Below are positions 50,724 through 63,394 of a stretch of 64,000 bases of DNA, piece after piece. Origin of the DNA: Punica granatum (taxonomy: Eukaryota > Streptophyta > Magnoliopsida > Myrtales > Lythraceae); assembly GCF_007655135.1 (NCBI RefSeq), contig NC_045129.1:8928001-8992000 (forward strand), read 5' to 3'. The first letter of the stretch is position 1, and each line of letters opens with the position of its first letter. The notes under the pieces are model-generated. The model worked only from the letters and a program-made list of their open reading frames with translations. It ran no database searches and had not been told where the DNA came from. The translations under genes and the position numbers were made by a program.

Positions 50724-51324
50724 CTGATATCCACCCATGGCTGCAAGGGAATCAGCAGGGGCATGTACAACCCCGCGTTAGTAGCTGTACCCTTGGACAC
50801 TTGACAAACCTTACAGCGCTGCATGTACTTCTCTACTTCTTTACGATTGTAGGCCAGAAATAAGATGACTGGACCAGCTACAATGTCCTGTCTCTTCCCA
50901 CATGGCCCTCGCCGTGTAGCTGCTGAATAATGTGGGCTCGCAAACTACAATCAGGAATACAGAGCTGATTTCCCCTGAAAAGAAAACCATCCTGCAACAC
51001 GTATTCTGTTCTTTCTCTAGCCCGAACTTTAGCTAGCGTCACAGAAAAATAGGGATCAACTTCAAGCAACTCAGCAAAAGAACTAAAACCAGGTACCTCA
51101 ACAGTCATCCTGTTCAGAATGCTACGCCTTCGACTAAGAGCATCTGCAACGCGATTAGTGACTCCGCTCTTGTGCTTTACCACGAAAGTAAAGCGCTCCA
51201 GGTAAGCCACCCATGATGCATGACGAGCTGACACCTTATCTTGGCTATGGAGGTACTTCAGGACCTCGTGGTCGGTATACAAAATGAACTCCCTGTGGAA
51301 AAGGTAATGTCGCCAATGCTTCAT
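50724..51324 (-). pseudogene. Gypsy RNase H C-terminal part and integrase zinc-binding domain
   Basis: Resumes the gypsy frame cut by the copia insertion: KHWRHYLFHREFILYTDHE-type RNase H sequence, KSGVTNRVADALSRR, then an HHCC zinc region (LHGEGHVGRDRT, then a C-x2-C near 50810-50830). The ORF stops at 50878 and the frame shifts thereafter. Its N-terminal partner is at 59237-59970. Confidence 0.85.
51320..51324. other. Copia target-site duplication, left
   Basis: TTCAT here against TTAAT at 59237-59241, one mismatch. Collapsing the two restores an open gypsy RNase H frame (VQAI|KHW), which supports this as the insertion point. Confidence 0.85.
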
Positions 51325-52954
51325 TGCGAGTTTCACAGGATCTACGGAAGCGAAAAAGGAATAGAAATTCAAAATTTCCTACCCGTGAAACTAATCCCAA
51401 GACCTACTAGAAGAATAAGAGTAAATAAAAGCGTACCTGAAATATTTAAAATTGTCGACCGAGCGTACCACGCGTGACGCCTCTACCGGTATCCACACCG
51501 ACTTTATCGACGAGTCTTCGAGATCGGCAGTGCTAGCGGCCAACACTCGAAAGAAACACCGATGCAACACCCGAAATTTTAAGACTAATGGGATTAATTC
51601 AAATTGAACAATTCAACTTGAATTTCCCCACATTAATGCACGTACACACATATGTATGTATATGCTTATGCATACATATATATCACATATATATGTATTC
51701 ATATAGCACACGTATATATAAATGTACATGTACATGCACACATATATATAAGCATCAGGGGGGAGACTTTCAAGTCTCCTAACCGATGTGGGACAAGGGG
51801 ATTTAAGGATCCCAAATTGCCATGTGTCACCGTATTAATCGTGCATCAATTTGGTCCATTTAATCTAATAAATCGAGTCTAAGTAATCGACAAATTTAAT
51901 CTCATTAAATATCCGATTAATTAGTCGCACCATAAATCATCTAATCTCTATTAGACGATTTTATTGTTTCAAAATATGTCGTCAATTTAGTCGTAGTGTG
52001 TGACCCTGTATATTCCCAATTACGTTAATAGTAATATCGAAATCTCTATTTCAATATTAAAAACAGTGAGTGGCATCTAGTAATGCATCACTGTTACTCA
52101 AGTAATCGAAAAGTCAATTTCTCGACGAACCTCGTGACCTATATTACCATGTAATATAATCACTTTGTCCTCTATATCTCTATTGAGCCCAAGGCATGGT
52201 CGATGACATCCTTGTATGGCTCAATATCTCTTTTTCTTGGTTTACCGGGTAAGTTTATCAGAACAAATGAGCTCGATATCGCTATATCGACTCATTTGGG
52301 TATGCATACACTTTTAGACTTTAACCACCAAGTGGCCGTGAGATATCGCTCCCGTTTCGTAGGAGGGACAAATCCTATCTTAATCACTCACATTCCTCTC
52401 CATGCTCTGTGATATACCCAATAACTGTCTTTCTAACTAGCCTGTTACGGTGGCGTTTGACAGTATCAAAGTATATGACATTACATGTAGGAATCAACGG
52501 TGACCTCAAGTCAAAGGACCATTACACTATAGTCACTTTGAGATATGCTAATGACAGTTACGTAACAACCCATGTAGCAATCTCATGGCGGGTCAGTCCA
52601 ATACACATTACTCTTAATGTATACATGTGGTGTGATTTGATATCTCCATATCCATGACCTGTGAGACTTGGTCATCAATCAACACCCACACTAGTCTAAT
52701 CGTATTATCGTTGTCCTAATTAACGATAATACTTTGACTATGGACATTTAGGAATAATGTTCGGTAATTATACGATTTTACAATCAAGTCACACTTGATG
52801 CCTATTGAATCTACTATTCCAATGACATTATTGTGTAAAATCATATTTAGCGCAATCTACACAATAATGGAAATGCCTCGTATTATAATGAAATAGATAT
52901 TATATTACAGAACTGATGATAGATTGCCTCTAGGGCATACACCAATTCCCAACA
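51325..52954 (-). repeat. Copia 3' LTR
   Basis: 1,630 bp, ends in CCAATTCCCAACA on the plus strand. The outer edge reads TGCGAG where the partner has TGTTAG. It contains a CA/TA-rich microsatellite region (about 51640-51750). Confidence 0.93.
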
Positions 52955-52966
52955 ATCTCCCACTTG
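52955..52966 (-). other. Copia polypurine tract
   Basis: AAGTGGGAGAT on the minus strand, next to the 3' LTR. Confidence 0.75.
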
Positions 52967-52968
52967 CA

Positions 52969-53727
52969 CTAGAGCCAATCTGGCTTTTGTCTAATGCCAA
53001 TAGATTTAGTGTGAGCCTCGTGCTTGCGCTGCACAAGAGGCTTTGTAAGTGGATCAGCGAGATTCTCATCCGTGAGTATTCTGCATATCTTCACATCTCC
53101 TCTGTCGATGATCTCGCGAATAAGATGGAAGCGCTTGAGTATATGTTTGGATTGCCGGTGAGACCTGGGTTCCTTAGCTTGCGCAATGGCTCCATTGTTG
53201 TCACAATAGAGATCCACTGGGTCTGCGATGCTAGGAACCACAGCAAGTTCTGTCACGAACTTCTTGATCCAAACGGCCTCTTTTACGGCGTTAGAGGCAG
53301 CAATATACTCGGCCTCTGTGGTAGAGTCGGCTACTGTTTCCTGCTTGGAACTCTTCCAACTCACAGCACCTCCATTCAGGCAGAACACATACCCTGACTG
53401 CGATCTACTGTCGTCTTTATTGGTCTGGAAGCTAGCATCGGTGTAACCTCTTACAACGAGCTCTTCTTCGCCTCCATATACCAAAAACATCTCTTTAGTC
53501 CTTCGTAAGTACTTAAGGATGTTCTTTACTGCGATCCAGTGTATCTCACTTGGATCTGATTGGTATCGACTCGTCATACTCAAAGCATACGAGACATCGG
53601 ATCGAGTGCATAACATAGCATACATGATGGATCTAATAGCCGACGCATATGGAATCCTATTCATGCGGTCCCTCTCCTCTCGAGTAGAAAGACTCTGAGC
53701 CTTCGAAAGGCTTATACCGTGTAACAT
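52969..53727 (-). pseudogene. Copia RNase H region
   Basis: A 252-codon open frame. It holds the YASAIRSIMYAMLCTRSDV block linking reverse transcriptase to RNase H, the RNase H motifs GYTDASF and TTEAEYIA, and a DLYCDNNGAI block, then a KHILKRFHLIREI end typical of copia. It is the best-kept part of the element. In an intact element it would remove RNA from the RNA-DNA hybrid. Confidence 0.88.
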
Positions 53728-53751
53728 AAGCAGCGACCCTTTCTTAGAATT

Positions 53752-54670
53752 CTACATGCTAAAGCGCCGAAGCAGTTTATCTATGTATGCACTCTGACTT
53801 AAGCTAGGCAGTCTCCTAGATCTATCTCTATAGATCCTGATACCTAGCACGTAGGTAGTTTCGCCTAAGTCCTTCATAGAGAAACACCTTCCCAACCAAG
53901 TCTTCACAAACTGTAGGGAAGGAATGTCATTCCCGATCAAAAGTATGTCGTCTACATACAATACCAGAAAGATTACTACGCTCCCACTAACCTTCTTATA
54001 AACACAGGGTTCATCTTCATTCTTGATGAAACCAAACTCTTTGATTGCATCATCAAAACGAAGATTCCAGCTCCTAGAAGCTTACTTCAGCCCATAAATA
54101 GACTGTTGTAGCTTACAAACCTTTTTGGCACTATGTGGATCGACAAAACCTCAGATTGTGTCATATACACATCCTCAAGGAGCTTCCCGTATAGGAAAGC
54201 AGTTTTGACATCCATTTGCCAGATCTCATAATCATAATAAGCTGCAATTGCAAGCAAGATCCTGATGGATTTAAGCATAGCCACCGGGAAAAAGTTTCGT
54301 CATAGTCAACACCATGAACTTGTCTGAAACCTTTTGCCACAAGTCGGCCCTTAAAGGTAATCACATTACCGTCCATGTCAGTCTTCTTCTTGAAGACCCA
54401 CTTACACCCAATGGGTTTTGCCCCTTCAAGTGGATCAACCAAAGTCCATACTTGGTTAGTGTACATGGACTCCATCTCAGATCTCATGGCCTCCAGCCAT
54501 TTCTCAAAGTCAGGGCCTATTACGGCTTCCGCATAGGTTGTAGGCTCATCATTATCTATGAGCAATACGTCATTGTTTTGAGTCACGAGAAATCCATATC
54601 TCTCGGGCTCATGACGTATCCTACTAGACCTACGAGGCTCCTGTGTCACTTGTGCAGAAGATTGTGCCAC
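53752..54670 (-). pseudogene. Copia reverse transcriptase region, frame-broken
   Basis: Two open pieces. 54161-54670 has a PRRSSRIRHEPERYGF hinge and the reverse transcriptase start (WTLVDPLEGAKPIGCKWVFK, VAKGFRQ). 53752-53961 has the catalytic MYVDDILLIGND motif. A frameshift and stop codons lie between them, including just after DYDETFS, so no continuous polymerase can be made. Confidence 0.87.
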
Positions 54671-55032
54671 AACACCTTGTGGTACTTGTTCTGCAATATC
54701 ACCCGTCGATTGGTCAATGTCATTTTGTGGTAGAACTTCCCCAAGTTCTAATTTCCTCCTACTAGTTCCTTTGGAGAGAAACTCTTTCTCAAGGAATACC
54801 GCAGTTCGAGCAACAAATACTTTGCCTTCGATGGGATTATAGAAATAGTATCATCGAGTTTCCTTAGGATACCTCACAAAGTAACATTTGTCCGATTTAG
54901 GGCCAAGCTTATCCGAAGACAATCTCTTCACATAAGTTTCGCAACCCCATATCTTTAGAAAGGACATCTTGGGACGCTTCCCATACCACATCTCATGTGG
55001 TGTCCTTTCAACTGATTTCGACGGAGCATTGT

Positions 55033-56906
55033 TTAATATGAGAGCAGCTGTCTGTAGAGCATATCCCCAGAAGAGTCAGGTAAGTTTGCATGACTCATCA
55101 AAGATCGAACCATATCTAATAAAGTTCGATTCCTCCTCTCAGCTACACCATTCCACTGTGGTGTTCCAAGTGGAGTCAGTTGAGATAAAATCTCACACTG
55201 TTTAAGATAGTCAGCGAACTCATAGCTCAAATATTCACCTCCTCGATCTGATCGAAGAACTTTAATACTCTTACCCAATTGATTCTCCACTTCATTCTTA
55301 AATTCTTTGAACTTTTCAAAGGATTCAAATTTGTGTTTCATCAAATACACATATCCAAATCTACTGAAATCATCAGTAAATGTAATGAAGTGGAGACATA
55401 CACCTCTAGCAAGCTTGTTCACTAGTCCATATACATCGGTATGTATGAGAGCGAGAAGATCACCCTTTCCGGTAAAAGGGGCCTTAGTCATTTTCCCCAT
55501 TAAGCAAGGTTCGCATGTCTCGATCGATTCTAAATCAAATGAGTCCAGTAATCCATCCTTATGGAGTCTAGAGATGCGACTCTTGCTAATGTGACCTAAA
55601 CGACAATGCCAGAGGTAAGTCGGGTTCGAATCATTAGATTTGAGCCGTTTGGTTTCCATATTATAAATAGGCGTATCTAGATCAAGAACATACAGACCAT
55701 TACTTAAATGTGCACTGCCATAATATACATCATTCATGTACATAGAACAACACTTGTTCTTGATGGTGAAACAAAATCCCTTCTTGTCCAAACAAGAAAT
55801 AGATATTATGTTTCTACTTATAGCAGGTACATAATAACAGTCGTCAAGATTTAATACTAGCCCAGTAGGCAAAACTAGGTGATAAGTCCCTACAGTTAAT
55901 GCAGCAACTCTTGCTCCATTTCCAACTCGTAGGTCCACCTCGCCCTTTGCCAACGATCTACTATCCCTTAGGTCCTGCGTATTTCCACAAATATGAGCAC
56001 CACACCCGGTATCTAATACCCAAGATGTAGAAGTAGTAGATACATTAATCTCTATAACATGGATACCTGAAGTGGAAGTCTCACTTCCCTTCTTCTTCTT
56101 CAACTCTTCCAAGTATACCTTGCAATTTCGCTTCCAATGTCCACTGTTGCCACAATGGAAGCAGTAATCATCCTTCGCCACCTTGGCTTTAGGCTTCAAC
56201 ACACCCAAGTCATACTTGGATGCACCTTTAGCCCTCTTGCCTTTACTCTTGCCCTTACCCTTTCTTTTGGACCCCTGGACCATTAGAATGGACTTCCCCT
56301 TGCTGATATCATGCTCAGCTGTTCTCAACATGTTAAGTAGTTCAGGCAATGGTTTATTGTAGTCATTCATATTATAGCTCATGATGAACTGACTATAATT
56401 GCTGGGCAGTGACTGTAGGACTAAATCTGTGGCCAACTCTTGACCCAGAGGAAATCCCAGTCGTCCTAGAATCTCAACGTACCCAATCATATCGAGTACA
56501 TGAGGACCTACCGGGCTGCCCTCAGTCAACCTTGCTTGAAAGAGTGCCTTAGAAATCTCGAATCTCTCATGTCGGGCCTGCTCTTGATAGAGCTGCCTGA
56601 GATGCACGATCATATCGTACGCCTTCATGTTCTCGTGTTGCTTCTGAAGCTCCGAGTCCATGGTGACTAACATGAGACATCCGACGTTTACGGCATCATC
56701 ATGATGCTTAGTATAAGCATCTTTCTCAGCTTGGGGGGCATCGTCAGGTGGTGGCGCAAGAAGAAGTTGCTTTAAGACATATAGCTTTTTTTCTTGGGTG
56801 AGAACAATTCTCAAGTTTCGATACCAACCAAGGAAATTATTCCCTGACATTTGTCCTTATCAAGGACGGATCGCAAATAGAAAGTACTAGAAGTGCTCCC
56901 TGTCAT
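55033..56906 (-). pseudogene. Copia gag-protease-integrase region
   Basis: A 605-codon open frame (56850-55033). Order: capsid-like gag (NNFLGWYRNLRIVLTQEKK), CCHC zinc knuckle CFHCGNSGHWKRNC, aspartic protease WVLDTGCGAHIC, GAG-pre-integrase HHCC (HCRLGHIS, CEPCLMGK), and integrase core with HTDVYG, FTDDFSRFGYVYL and the WNGVAERRNRT glutamate. A more upstream ATG at 56906 opens a typical gag start in another frame, so a one-base shift near 56850 seems to have broken the true start. Integrase C-terminal sequence to 54670 is degenerate. Confidence 0.88.
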
Positions 56907-57592
56907 GGTAACTACCACAGAAATATGCAAAATAAGTATTATGACACAACAATATTCAATGAGGACTTTATTAAATATTGCTCCCACTATTTATATCAAA
57001 TCAATGACCCTCACCATTGATTCAGAGAATATCATTCTCATAGTAGTTCAAGATCCATATCTCACCAAGCTCTGAGTCAGCGAGAGCTGATTCACCCAGA
57101 ACTGGCTATTTAGGTAGGGAACTCACTTTCCCAATTGCATCACATGCAACTCTTGATTAGTTGGGTGAATAACTCCTTATTCAAATCTATCTTGTAGATC
57201 GATGCCCAACTACATGCCTCTGAACTCCTAATCCTATTAGGCTTGCTCAATTAAGTCCGACCCACTTGTAAACACTACGTCTTACTAGGATAGATGAGGG
57301 CATCCTGCGATGGTTAGGTCTACACACTCATCGATCTTGGTCTTGACGAGCGTTACACTGTGGAAGGATATGGACTTAATATTTTGAGGGATTTTATTAA
57401 CATTTAATCGATCTCACCATACACTATTATGTAACCATTACATAATAGTCCACACGTATAACTATTATACTAACACAACTAGGACATAGTCCATGTCTAA
57501 CAGTCATGCACCGCAAATATCAAACATAATCACACCAGTACAAGCATAAAATCATATTTTATGCTATTATCTACTCAGATTCTAACTAGCTA

Positions 57593-57605
57593 GGCTCTGA
57601 TACCA
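57593..57605 (-). other. Copia primer-binding site (tRNA-iMet)
   Basis: TGGTATCAGAGCC on the minus strand, two bases inside the 5' LTR; complementary to the 3' end of initiator methionine tRNA, the usual copia primer. Confidence 0.88.
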
Positions 57606-57607
57606 AT

Positions 57608-59236
57608 TGTTAGTTTCACAGGATCTACGGAAGCGAAAAAGGAACAGAAATTCAAAATTTCCTACTCGTGAAACTAATCCCAAGACCTACTAGAAGAATA
57701 AGAGTAAATAAAAGCGCACCTGGAATATTTAAAATTTTCGACCGAGCATACCACGCGTGACGCCTCTACCGGTATCCACACCGACTTTGTCGACGAGTCT
57801 TCGTGATCGACAGTGCTAACGGCCAACACTCGAAAGAAACACCGATGCAACACCCGAAATTTTAAGACTAATGGGATTAATTCAAATTGAACAATTCAAC
57901 TTGAATTTCCCCACATTAATGCACGTACACACATATGTATGTATATGCTTATGCATACATATATATCACATATATATGTATTTATATAGCACACGTATAT
58001 AAATATATGTACATGTACATGCACACATATATATAAGCATCAGGGGGGAGACTTTCAAGTCTCCTGACCGATGTGGGACAGGGGATTTAAGGATCCCAAA
58101 TTGCCATGTGTCACCGTATTAATCGTGCATCAATTTGGTCCATTTAATCTAATAAATCGAATCTAATTAATCGATAAATTTAATCTCATTAAATATCCGA
58201 TTAATTAGTCGCACCATAAATCATCTAATCTCTATTAGACGATTTTATTGTTTCAAAATATGTCGTCAATTTAGTCGTAGTGTGTGACCCTGTAGGTTCC
58301 CAATTACGTTGATAGTAATATCGAAATCTCTATTTCAATATTAAAAACAGTGAGCGGCATCTAGCAATGCATCACTGTTACTCAAGTAATCGAAAAGTCA
58401 ATTTCTCGACGAATCTCGTGACCTATATTACCATGTAATATAATCCCTTTGTCCTCTATATCTCTATTGAGCCCAAGGCATGGTCGATGACATCCTTGTA
58501 TGGCTCAATATCTCTTTTTCTTGGTTTACCGGGTAAGTTTATCAGAACAAATGAGCTCGATATCGCTATATCGACTCATTTGGGTATGCATACACTTTTA
58601 GACTTAACCACCAAGTGGTCGTGAGATATCGCTCCCGTTTCGTAGGGGGGACAAATCCTATCTCAATCACTCACATTCCTCTCCATGCTTGTGATATACC
58701 CAATAACTGTCTTTCTAACCAGCCTGTTACGGTGGCGTTTGACAGTATCAAAGTATATGACATTACATGTAGGAATCCATGGTGACCTCAAGTCAAAGGA
58801 CCATTACATTATAGTCACTTTGAGATATGCTAATGACAGTTACGTAACAACCCATGTAGCAATCTCATGGCGGGTCAGTCCAATACACATTACTCTTAAT
58901 GTATACATGTGGTGTGATTTGATATCTCCATATCCATGACCTGTGAGACTTGGTCATCAATCAACACCCACACTAGTCTAATCGTATTATCGTTGTCCTA
59001 ATTAACGATAATACTTTGACTATGGACATTTAGGAATAATGTTCGGTAATTATACGATTTTACAATCAAGTCACACTTGATGCCTATTGAACCTACTATT
59101 CCAAGGACATTATTGTGTAAAATCATATTTAGCGCAATCTACACAATAACGGAAATGCCTCGTATTATAATGAAATAGATATCATATTACAGAACTGATG
59201 ATAGATTGCCTCTAGGGCATACACCAATTCCCAACA
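57608..59236 (-). repeat. Copia 5' LTR
   Basis: 1,629 bp partner of 51325-52954. The segment between this LTR and gag (56907-57592) is the untranslated leader. Confidence 0.93.
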
Positions 59237-60360
59237 TTAATCGCCTGCACTACCGCATAGAATTCCACGTCGTAGGTGCTGTATCTCACTTTCGCCCCCG
59301 TCAGCTTCTCGCTGAAGGAAGCAATTGGCCTGCTGTTTTGGCTCAAGACTGCTCCAATCCCCACCTTCGATGCATCAGAATGCAACTCAAAGGGCTATTG
59401 AAAATCTGGCAGGACAAGAATCAGGGCGGTCGTGAAACGCTCCTTAATATTCTGGAATGCCGTTTCTGCCCCCTCTGTCCACTCTAATTTGCCTCCCTTC
59501 ATGCAGTCAGTTAAGGGAGCCATAATACTGCTGAAATGAGGAATAAACCGCCTGTAGAAGGAGGCTAACCCATGGAAACTCCTGACTTCAGTAATGCTCA
59601 TTGGTCTAGGCCACTGCTTGACTGCCTCGACCTTAGATGAGTCAACCCTCAAACCATCAGCAGCAGCAACAACATAACCAAGAAAAAGAACTTCTGACCT
59701 CATAAAAACACATTTCTTCAACGCCGCATATAGTTTCTCGCGTCGAAGAACAGAGAGGACTTCACGCAAGTGGGCCAGGTGTTGCTCGGAGTCGGCACTG
59801 TAGATCAAGATGTCATCAAAATACACAACCACACACCGACCAATGAAAGGCCGCATAATCTGGTTCATCACTCTCATGAACGTGCTCGGTGCATTCGACA
59901 GCCCAAATGGCATTACCAACCATTCATATAACCCCTTTAGCCTTGAATGCGGTCTTCCATTCATCTCCAAGACGAAATGAATCTAGTGATATCTGCTCTT
60001 CAAGTCCAGCTTCATAAAAATCCTGGCACCACTCAGCTGGTCAAGCAAATCATCCAAGCGAGGAATGGGAAAACGATACCTGACCGTTATCTTATTGATG
60101 GCTCGACTGTCTACACACATACGCCATGATCCATCCTTCTTAGGCACTAGAAGTGCCGGGACAGCACACGGGCTCATACTCTCCCGAATAAACCCTTTCG
60201 ATATCAGCTCCTCCACCTGTCTCCTTAACTCTTCATGTTCAGCCGGGCTCATCCTGTAGTGTGGTCTGTTTGGAAGGGCCGCAACAGGTTGCAAGTCGAT
60301 ATGGTGTTGGATGTCCCACAAGGGTGGTAGACCATTTGGCAAGCTCCTCAGGAAAGACAT
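59237..60360 (-). pseudogene. Gypsy reverse transcriptase and RNase H N-terminal part
   Basis: Two open pieces: 59983-60360 ([20 protein letters not shown] region) and 59395-59970 ([19 protein letters not shown], then the catalytic [11 protein letters not shown]). A nonsense codon and small frameshifts separate them at about 59970-59985. A stop interrupts the start of RNase H at about 59394. The frame then continues to the copia insertion at 59241. Confidence 0.88.
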
Positions 60361-60466
60361 CCTGAAATTCTTTCAAGATTGGTAAGGACTCACAAGACGT
60401 AAGACCGTCCTCCACAACCTCCCTGCCCACAAGAGCAAACATATACTCTGCATCATGCAACTCCTC

Positions 60467-61206
60467 CTAAAATCGGGCAAGGGACAGCAAGTTGGTTGCA
60501 GTAACCGGATTCGCAGGTTCGGGCTCAATAGCGTCCCTCCCTCTGTTTGGTACCGGGACAATCTTTAATCCCTTATGCGTGAAGCTGTATTTATTGGTCC
60601 GTCCATCATGGCTCACGCTCCTATCAAACTGCCAGGGCCTTCCCAACAACAAGTGACACGCATCCATCATGACAACATCACACCACACAGAGTCCCTATA
60701 CCGAGGGCCAATAAAGAAAGTAACCAACGCGTGCTTCAACACACTCACTTCACCTTTTTCTTCAGCCATGCCAGCTTATACAGTTTGGGATGTGGCTCAC
60801 TTCGCAGGCTCAACTTTTGCACGGCCTCAGCAGATACGATGTTCTCGCAGCTGCCCGAGTCTATCATGAAACGACAGACTTTATTTCCGATGGTGCAGGT
60901 GGACTGGAAGATGTTGTTACGCAGCCAGTCTTCATCCACAGCTCTCGGGGTCATACAAGACCTTCTTACCACCTGATTGGGCACTCCATCTCCAGTCACA
61001 ATTTCTTCCTCCTCGTTAAACTCGACCTCTCCATCACCTCCAGCTACATAAACTGCGTCATCAAACAATTCCTCTTCAATAAAAATCGCCTTTTTTTCCC
61101 CTTTTCTGTACTCAGATTGCCGATGCCCGGGCTCTCCACACTTGAAGCACTTCGCTCCGCTACTGCTCGGCCCGCTATTGCTCGGCCCAATGTTGGCAGG
61201 TCTCAT
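60467..61206 (-). pseudogene. Gypsy nucleocapsid zinc knuckle and aspartic protease
   Basis: 60745-61206 carries a knuckle CFKCGEPGH whose final cysteine is replaced by tyrosine, an acidic linker and the protease centre MIDSGSCENIVS. 60467-60769 continues in another frame with the protease end (HLLLGRPWQFDRSV). The lost Cys and the frameshift add to the evidence that the element is dead. Confidence 0.85.
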
Positions 61207-61618
61207 CGGACGCCCAAGAACAGCACTACTACCGCCAGCTCGGACAGCTCCACCGGTTCCTGCAACGGCAACACCTCCACCGAACGCCCCGCTTCGCTCT
61301 CGCTTTGCTGTCTTTCGATAATCAGGGCCTCTGATGGGCGGAAGACACGTTAATAGGGTCGAACAAATTAATCGTGTTCTGTAGCTGCACTCTCAGCCCG
61401 CCAATATATCTCCCACCAGCTGATCCTCGGTTTCCTGAAGCTCATTACGAGCAACCAACTGGTAGAACTCATTGGTGTAATCATCCACCGATCTACTGCC
61501 CTGCCTCAAGTTCTACAGGCGTTGGTACATGATCCTCTGAAAATTATAGGGCAGAAAGGTAGCCCTCATCTTTTTCTTCATCTTTTCCCATGACGTGATC
61601 TTCGGTTTGCCCATCCTA

Positions 61619-62119
61619 CTACGGAGTAAGCTTCACCTGTTGCCACCACAATGACGCCCTACCACGTAACCGAGTCGCCACAAGCTGTACCCGCTTGATC
61701 TCAGGTACCCCCTTGAACTCCAAAACCTCTTCTACCATTGCCAGCCAATCTAGAAACTCTTCTGGCTGCAAACCCCTTGGAATTCGGGAATATCGGTCCG
61801 AATGCCCGTCTCCCATCGCTGCCTGTCTTCCTCGATTGGGCCCCTTTGCTGTCTTCGTGGAACATCAGCGAAAAAAATTCTCCCTTTCCGACTCCGCTTC
61901 AGTTTCCTCTCGATCAAGGTCAAAATTCGAATTAGGGTTTCTCCGATTCTGACTCTCCATAAGTGCAGCCATCTGTTGTGTTAGCTGCTCCACCATACGA
62001 TCCAGCCTCTGATCCCTCTCCCGATTCCTCTGATCCAGTTGATCCAGCCTCTGCTCCAGATGTCGCAGATTATCACGGTCATAAACATCTTCCACACGAT
62101 CCCTCCTCCTGGGCGGCAT
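61619..62119 (-). pseudogene. Gypsy gag fragments
   Basis: 61865-62119 encodes an Arg/Asp/Glu-rich coiled-coil-like N-terminus (MPPRRRDRVED start, LEQRLDQLDQRNRERDQRL heptads). 61619-61816 encodes the retrotransposon gag domain (LQPEEFLDWLAMVEEVLEFK, RGRASLWWQQVK). They are in different frames. Gag sequence continues degenerate to the zinc knuckle at about 61170. Confidence 0.82.
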
Positions 62120-62141
62120 CGTTGATCCAAGAACGAACGCA

Positions 62142-62153
62142 GCTCTGATACCA
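62142..62153 (-). other. Gypsy primer-binding site (tRNA-iMet)
   Basis: TGGTATCAGAGC on the minus strand, two bases inside the 5' LTR. Confidence 0.88.
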
Positions 62154-62155
62154 AC

Positions 62156-62601
62156 TGACGCAGCGTACGACGCGAGTAACCGTCACAGACCCGTTGATTC
62201 GCGCACGAATACCGGAACTACAACCTTCTATACCTGTTGATTCTACGAATACCAGGAAATAGGCATCAAACTCGAATCGATTCGAGATTGGACAAAGCAA
62301 GAAAGCTCTGAATTTTATTGATAATCTGAAAAGACGACTCCCCTTGCCCTAAGGCTTACAGAAAGCTTAAATAGGTATTAATAAACCTAAATTGCATAAA
62401 AGAACTAAACTTTTAAAAATTGCAAAAACACCCTAATTAACATAAATTGCCTGTTTGAGGAACTAAACGATGGAATTTGCCTTAAATATCGAAAACTCAC
62501 AATGTGAGTTTTGCTCCGGAGGCCGTTTCCTTCGAAATAGGGTCGTCAGAACCTATTTTTTCCACTCCAGGTACCGACTTGTCAGGTCTTTTACCGCATC
62601 A
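62156..62601 (-). repeat. Gypsy 5' LTR
   Basis: 446 bp partner of 48794-49242, followed by the GTTAT duplication (62602-62606). Confidence 0.92.
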
Positions 62602-62606
62602 GTTAT

Positions 62607-63394
62607 TGAGGATCAGTTGATTTCTAACACGTAATATTCCAGTGATCAATTGTTTTCTTGATCATCCTAGAAAACTTCATGAAGTTGATCATCCAAAACT
62701 TAAACATTCTATTATCACTATTGACCCATCACTTCATTGTTTCAACCGTGTTGAATTGAACTTGCCAAAATTTGAATCAATGAGACCACCATACAATTCT
62801 GAAAATGTTAAATCAACAATGTTGTCATGCTTCAGATTGAACATATATAGTTTACGAGGAGTTCATTAGATTAATTGAACGTCTCTTTCTGGAGTCTGAG
62901 CATTGGGAGTGCGAGAAGGGGATTTTTGGCAGTAAATTGGGAAAAGATCAACAGAAAAAGGGGAGGGGATTGGTCACACCAACCTTATTTGGTTAAGGTG
63001 CTTCTTAATCGATGCCTCTTTTTCTTAAAGAATCACCCATGAAACTCAATATGCTGTCACACGATTGTCATTAAAGCTCGCAGTAGGCCCCAACAGCATT
63101 GGAGGTTGTCAATGAGGAGAAGGCGCAGCAGCCCCGTTCAACAAGGTGCTGGTTGAGCTCGTCCATTAGATTCTCCATCGCGGCTAGGCTCACGATTGGC
63201 TCCTTAGGGCTTTGATCGTTGATCGGCATGTTCCAACAGGTTCACTGTATCTACCCGCCCATTTTTAGGAGATTCTCTAAGTTTCCCCTACCAGCTCTTC
63301 GGTTTTCCTTCCCTCGACCGTGTCAATACCTCAATATATTCTCTTTGAGCCTCTTGATCAGGATAAAGAAAAGCTAAAATTAATAAAAATGGCA
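62607..63394. other. Spacer with array-related remnants
   Basis: 62911-63087 repeats 48519-48787. 63090-63375 is a diverged copy of the left hairpin arm of the tandem units (compare 41690-41935). A 75-codon ORF at 62642-62869 has no recognised domain. Confidence 0.55.

Larger units (their letters stand above)
51325..59236 (-). mobile_element. Ty1/copia LTR retrotransposon nested in gypsy
   Basis: 7,912 bp with two long LTRs (51325-52954 and 57608-59236), a tRNA-iMet primer site, a polypurine tract and a 5 bp duplication. Minus-strand order is gag, protease, integrase, reverse transcriptase, RNase H, which is the copia order. My hand count is about 40 LTR differences over ~1,630 bp, so it is younger than its gypsy host. 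Frames are broken at several points, so it is probably non-autonomous now. LTR length suggests a long-LTR lineage such as Angela/Tork; that is a guess. Confidence 0.94.
48794..62601 (-). mobile_element. Ty3/gypsy LTR retrotransposon, nested and inactive
   Basis: A complete element with LTRs 48794-49242 and 62156-62601, TG...CA ends and a perfect 5 bp duplication GTTAT (48789-48793, 62602-62606). The internal order on the minus strand is gag, protease, reverse transcriptase, RNase H, integrase. It is broken by stops and frameshifts, by the copia element at 51325-59236 and by a hAT fragment at about 50012-50723. My hand count of LTR differences is about 30 in ~447 aligned bases, older than the nested copia element. 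The polyprotein end extends into the 3' LTR, as in CRM-group elements. Confidence 0.93.
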
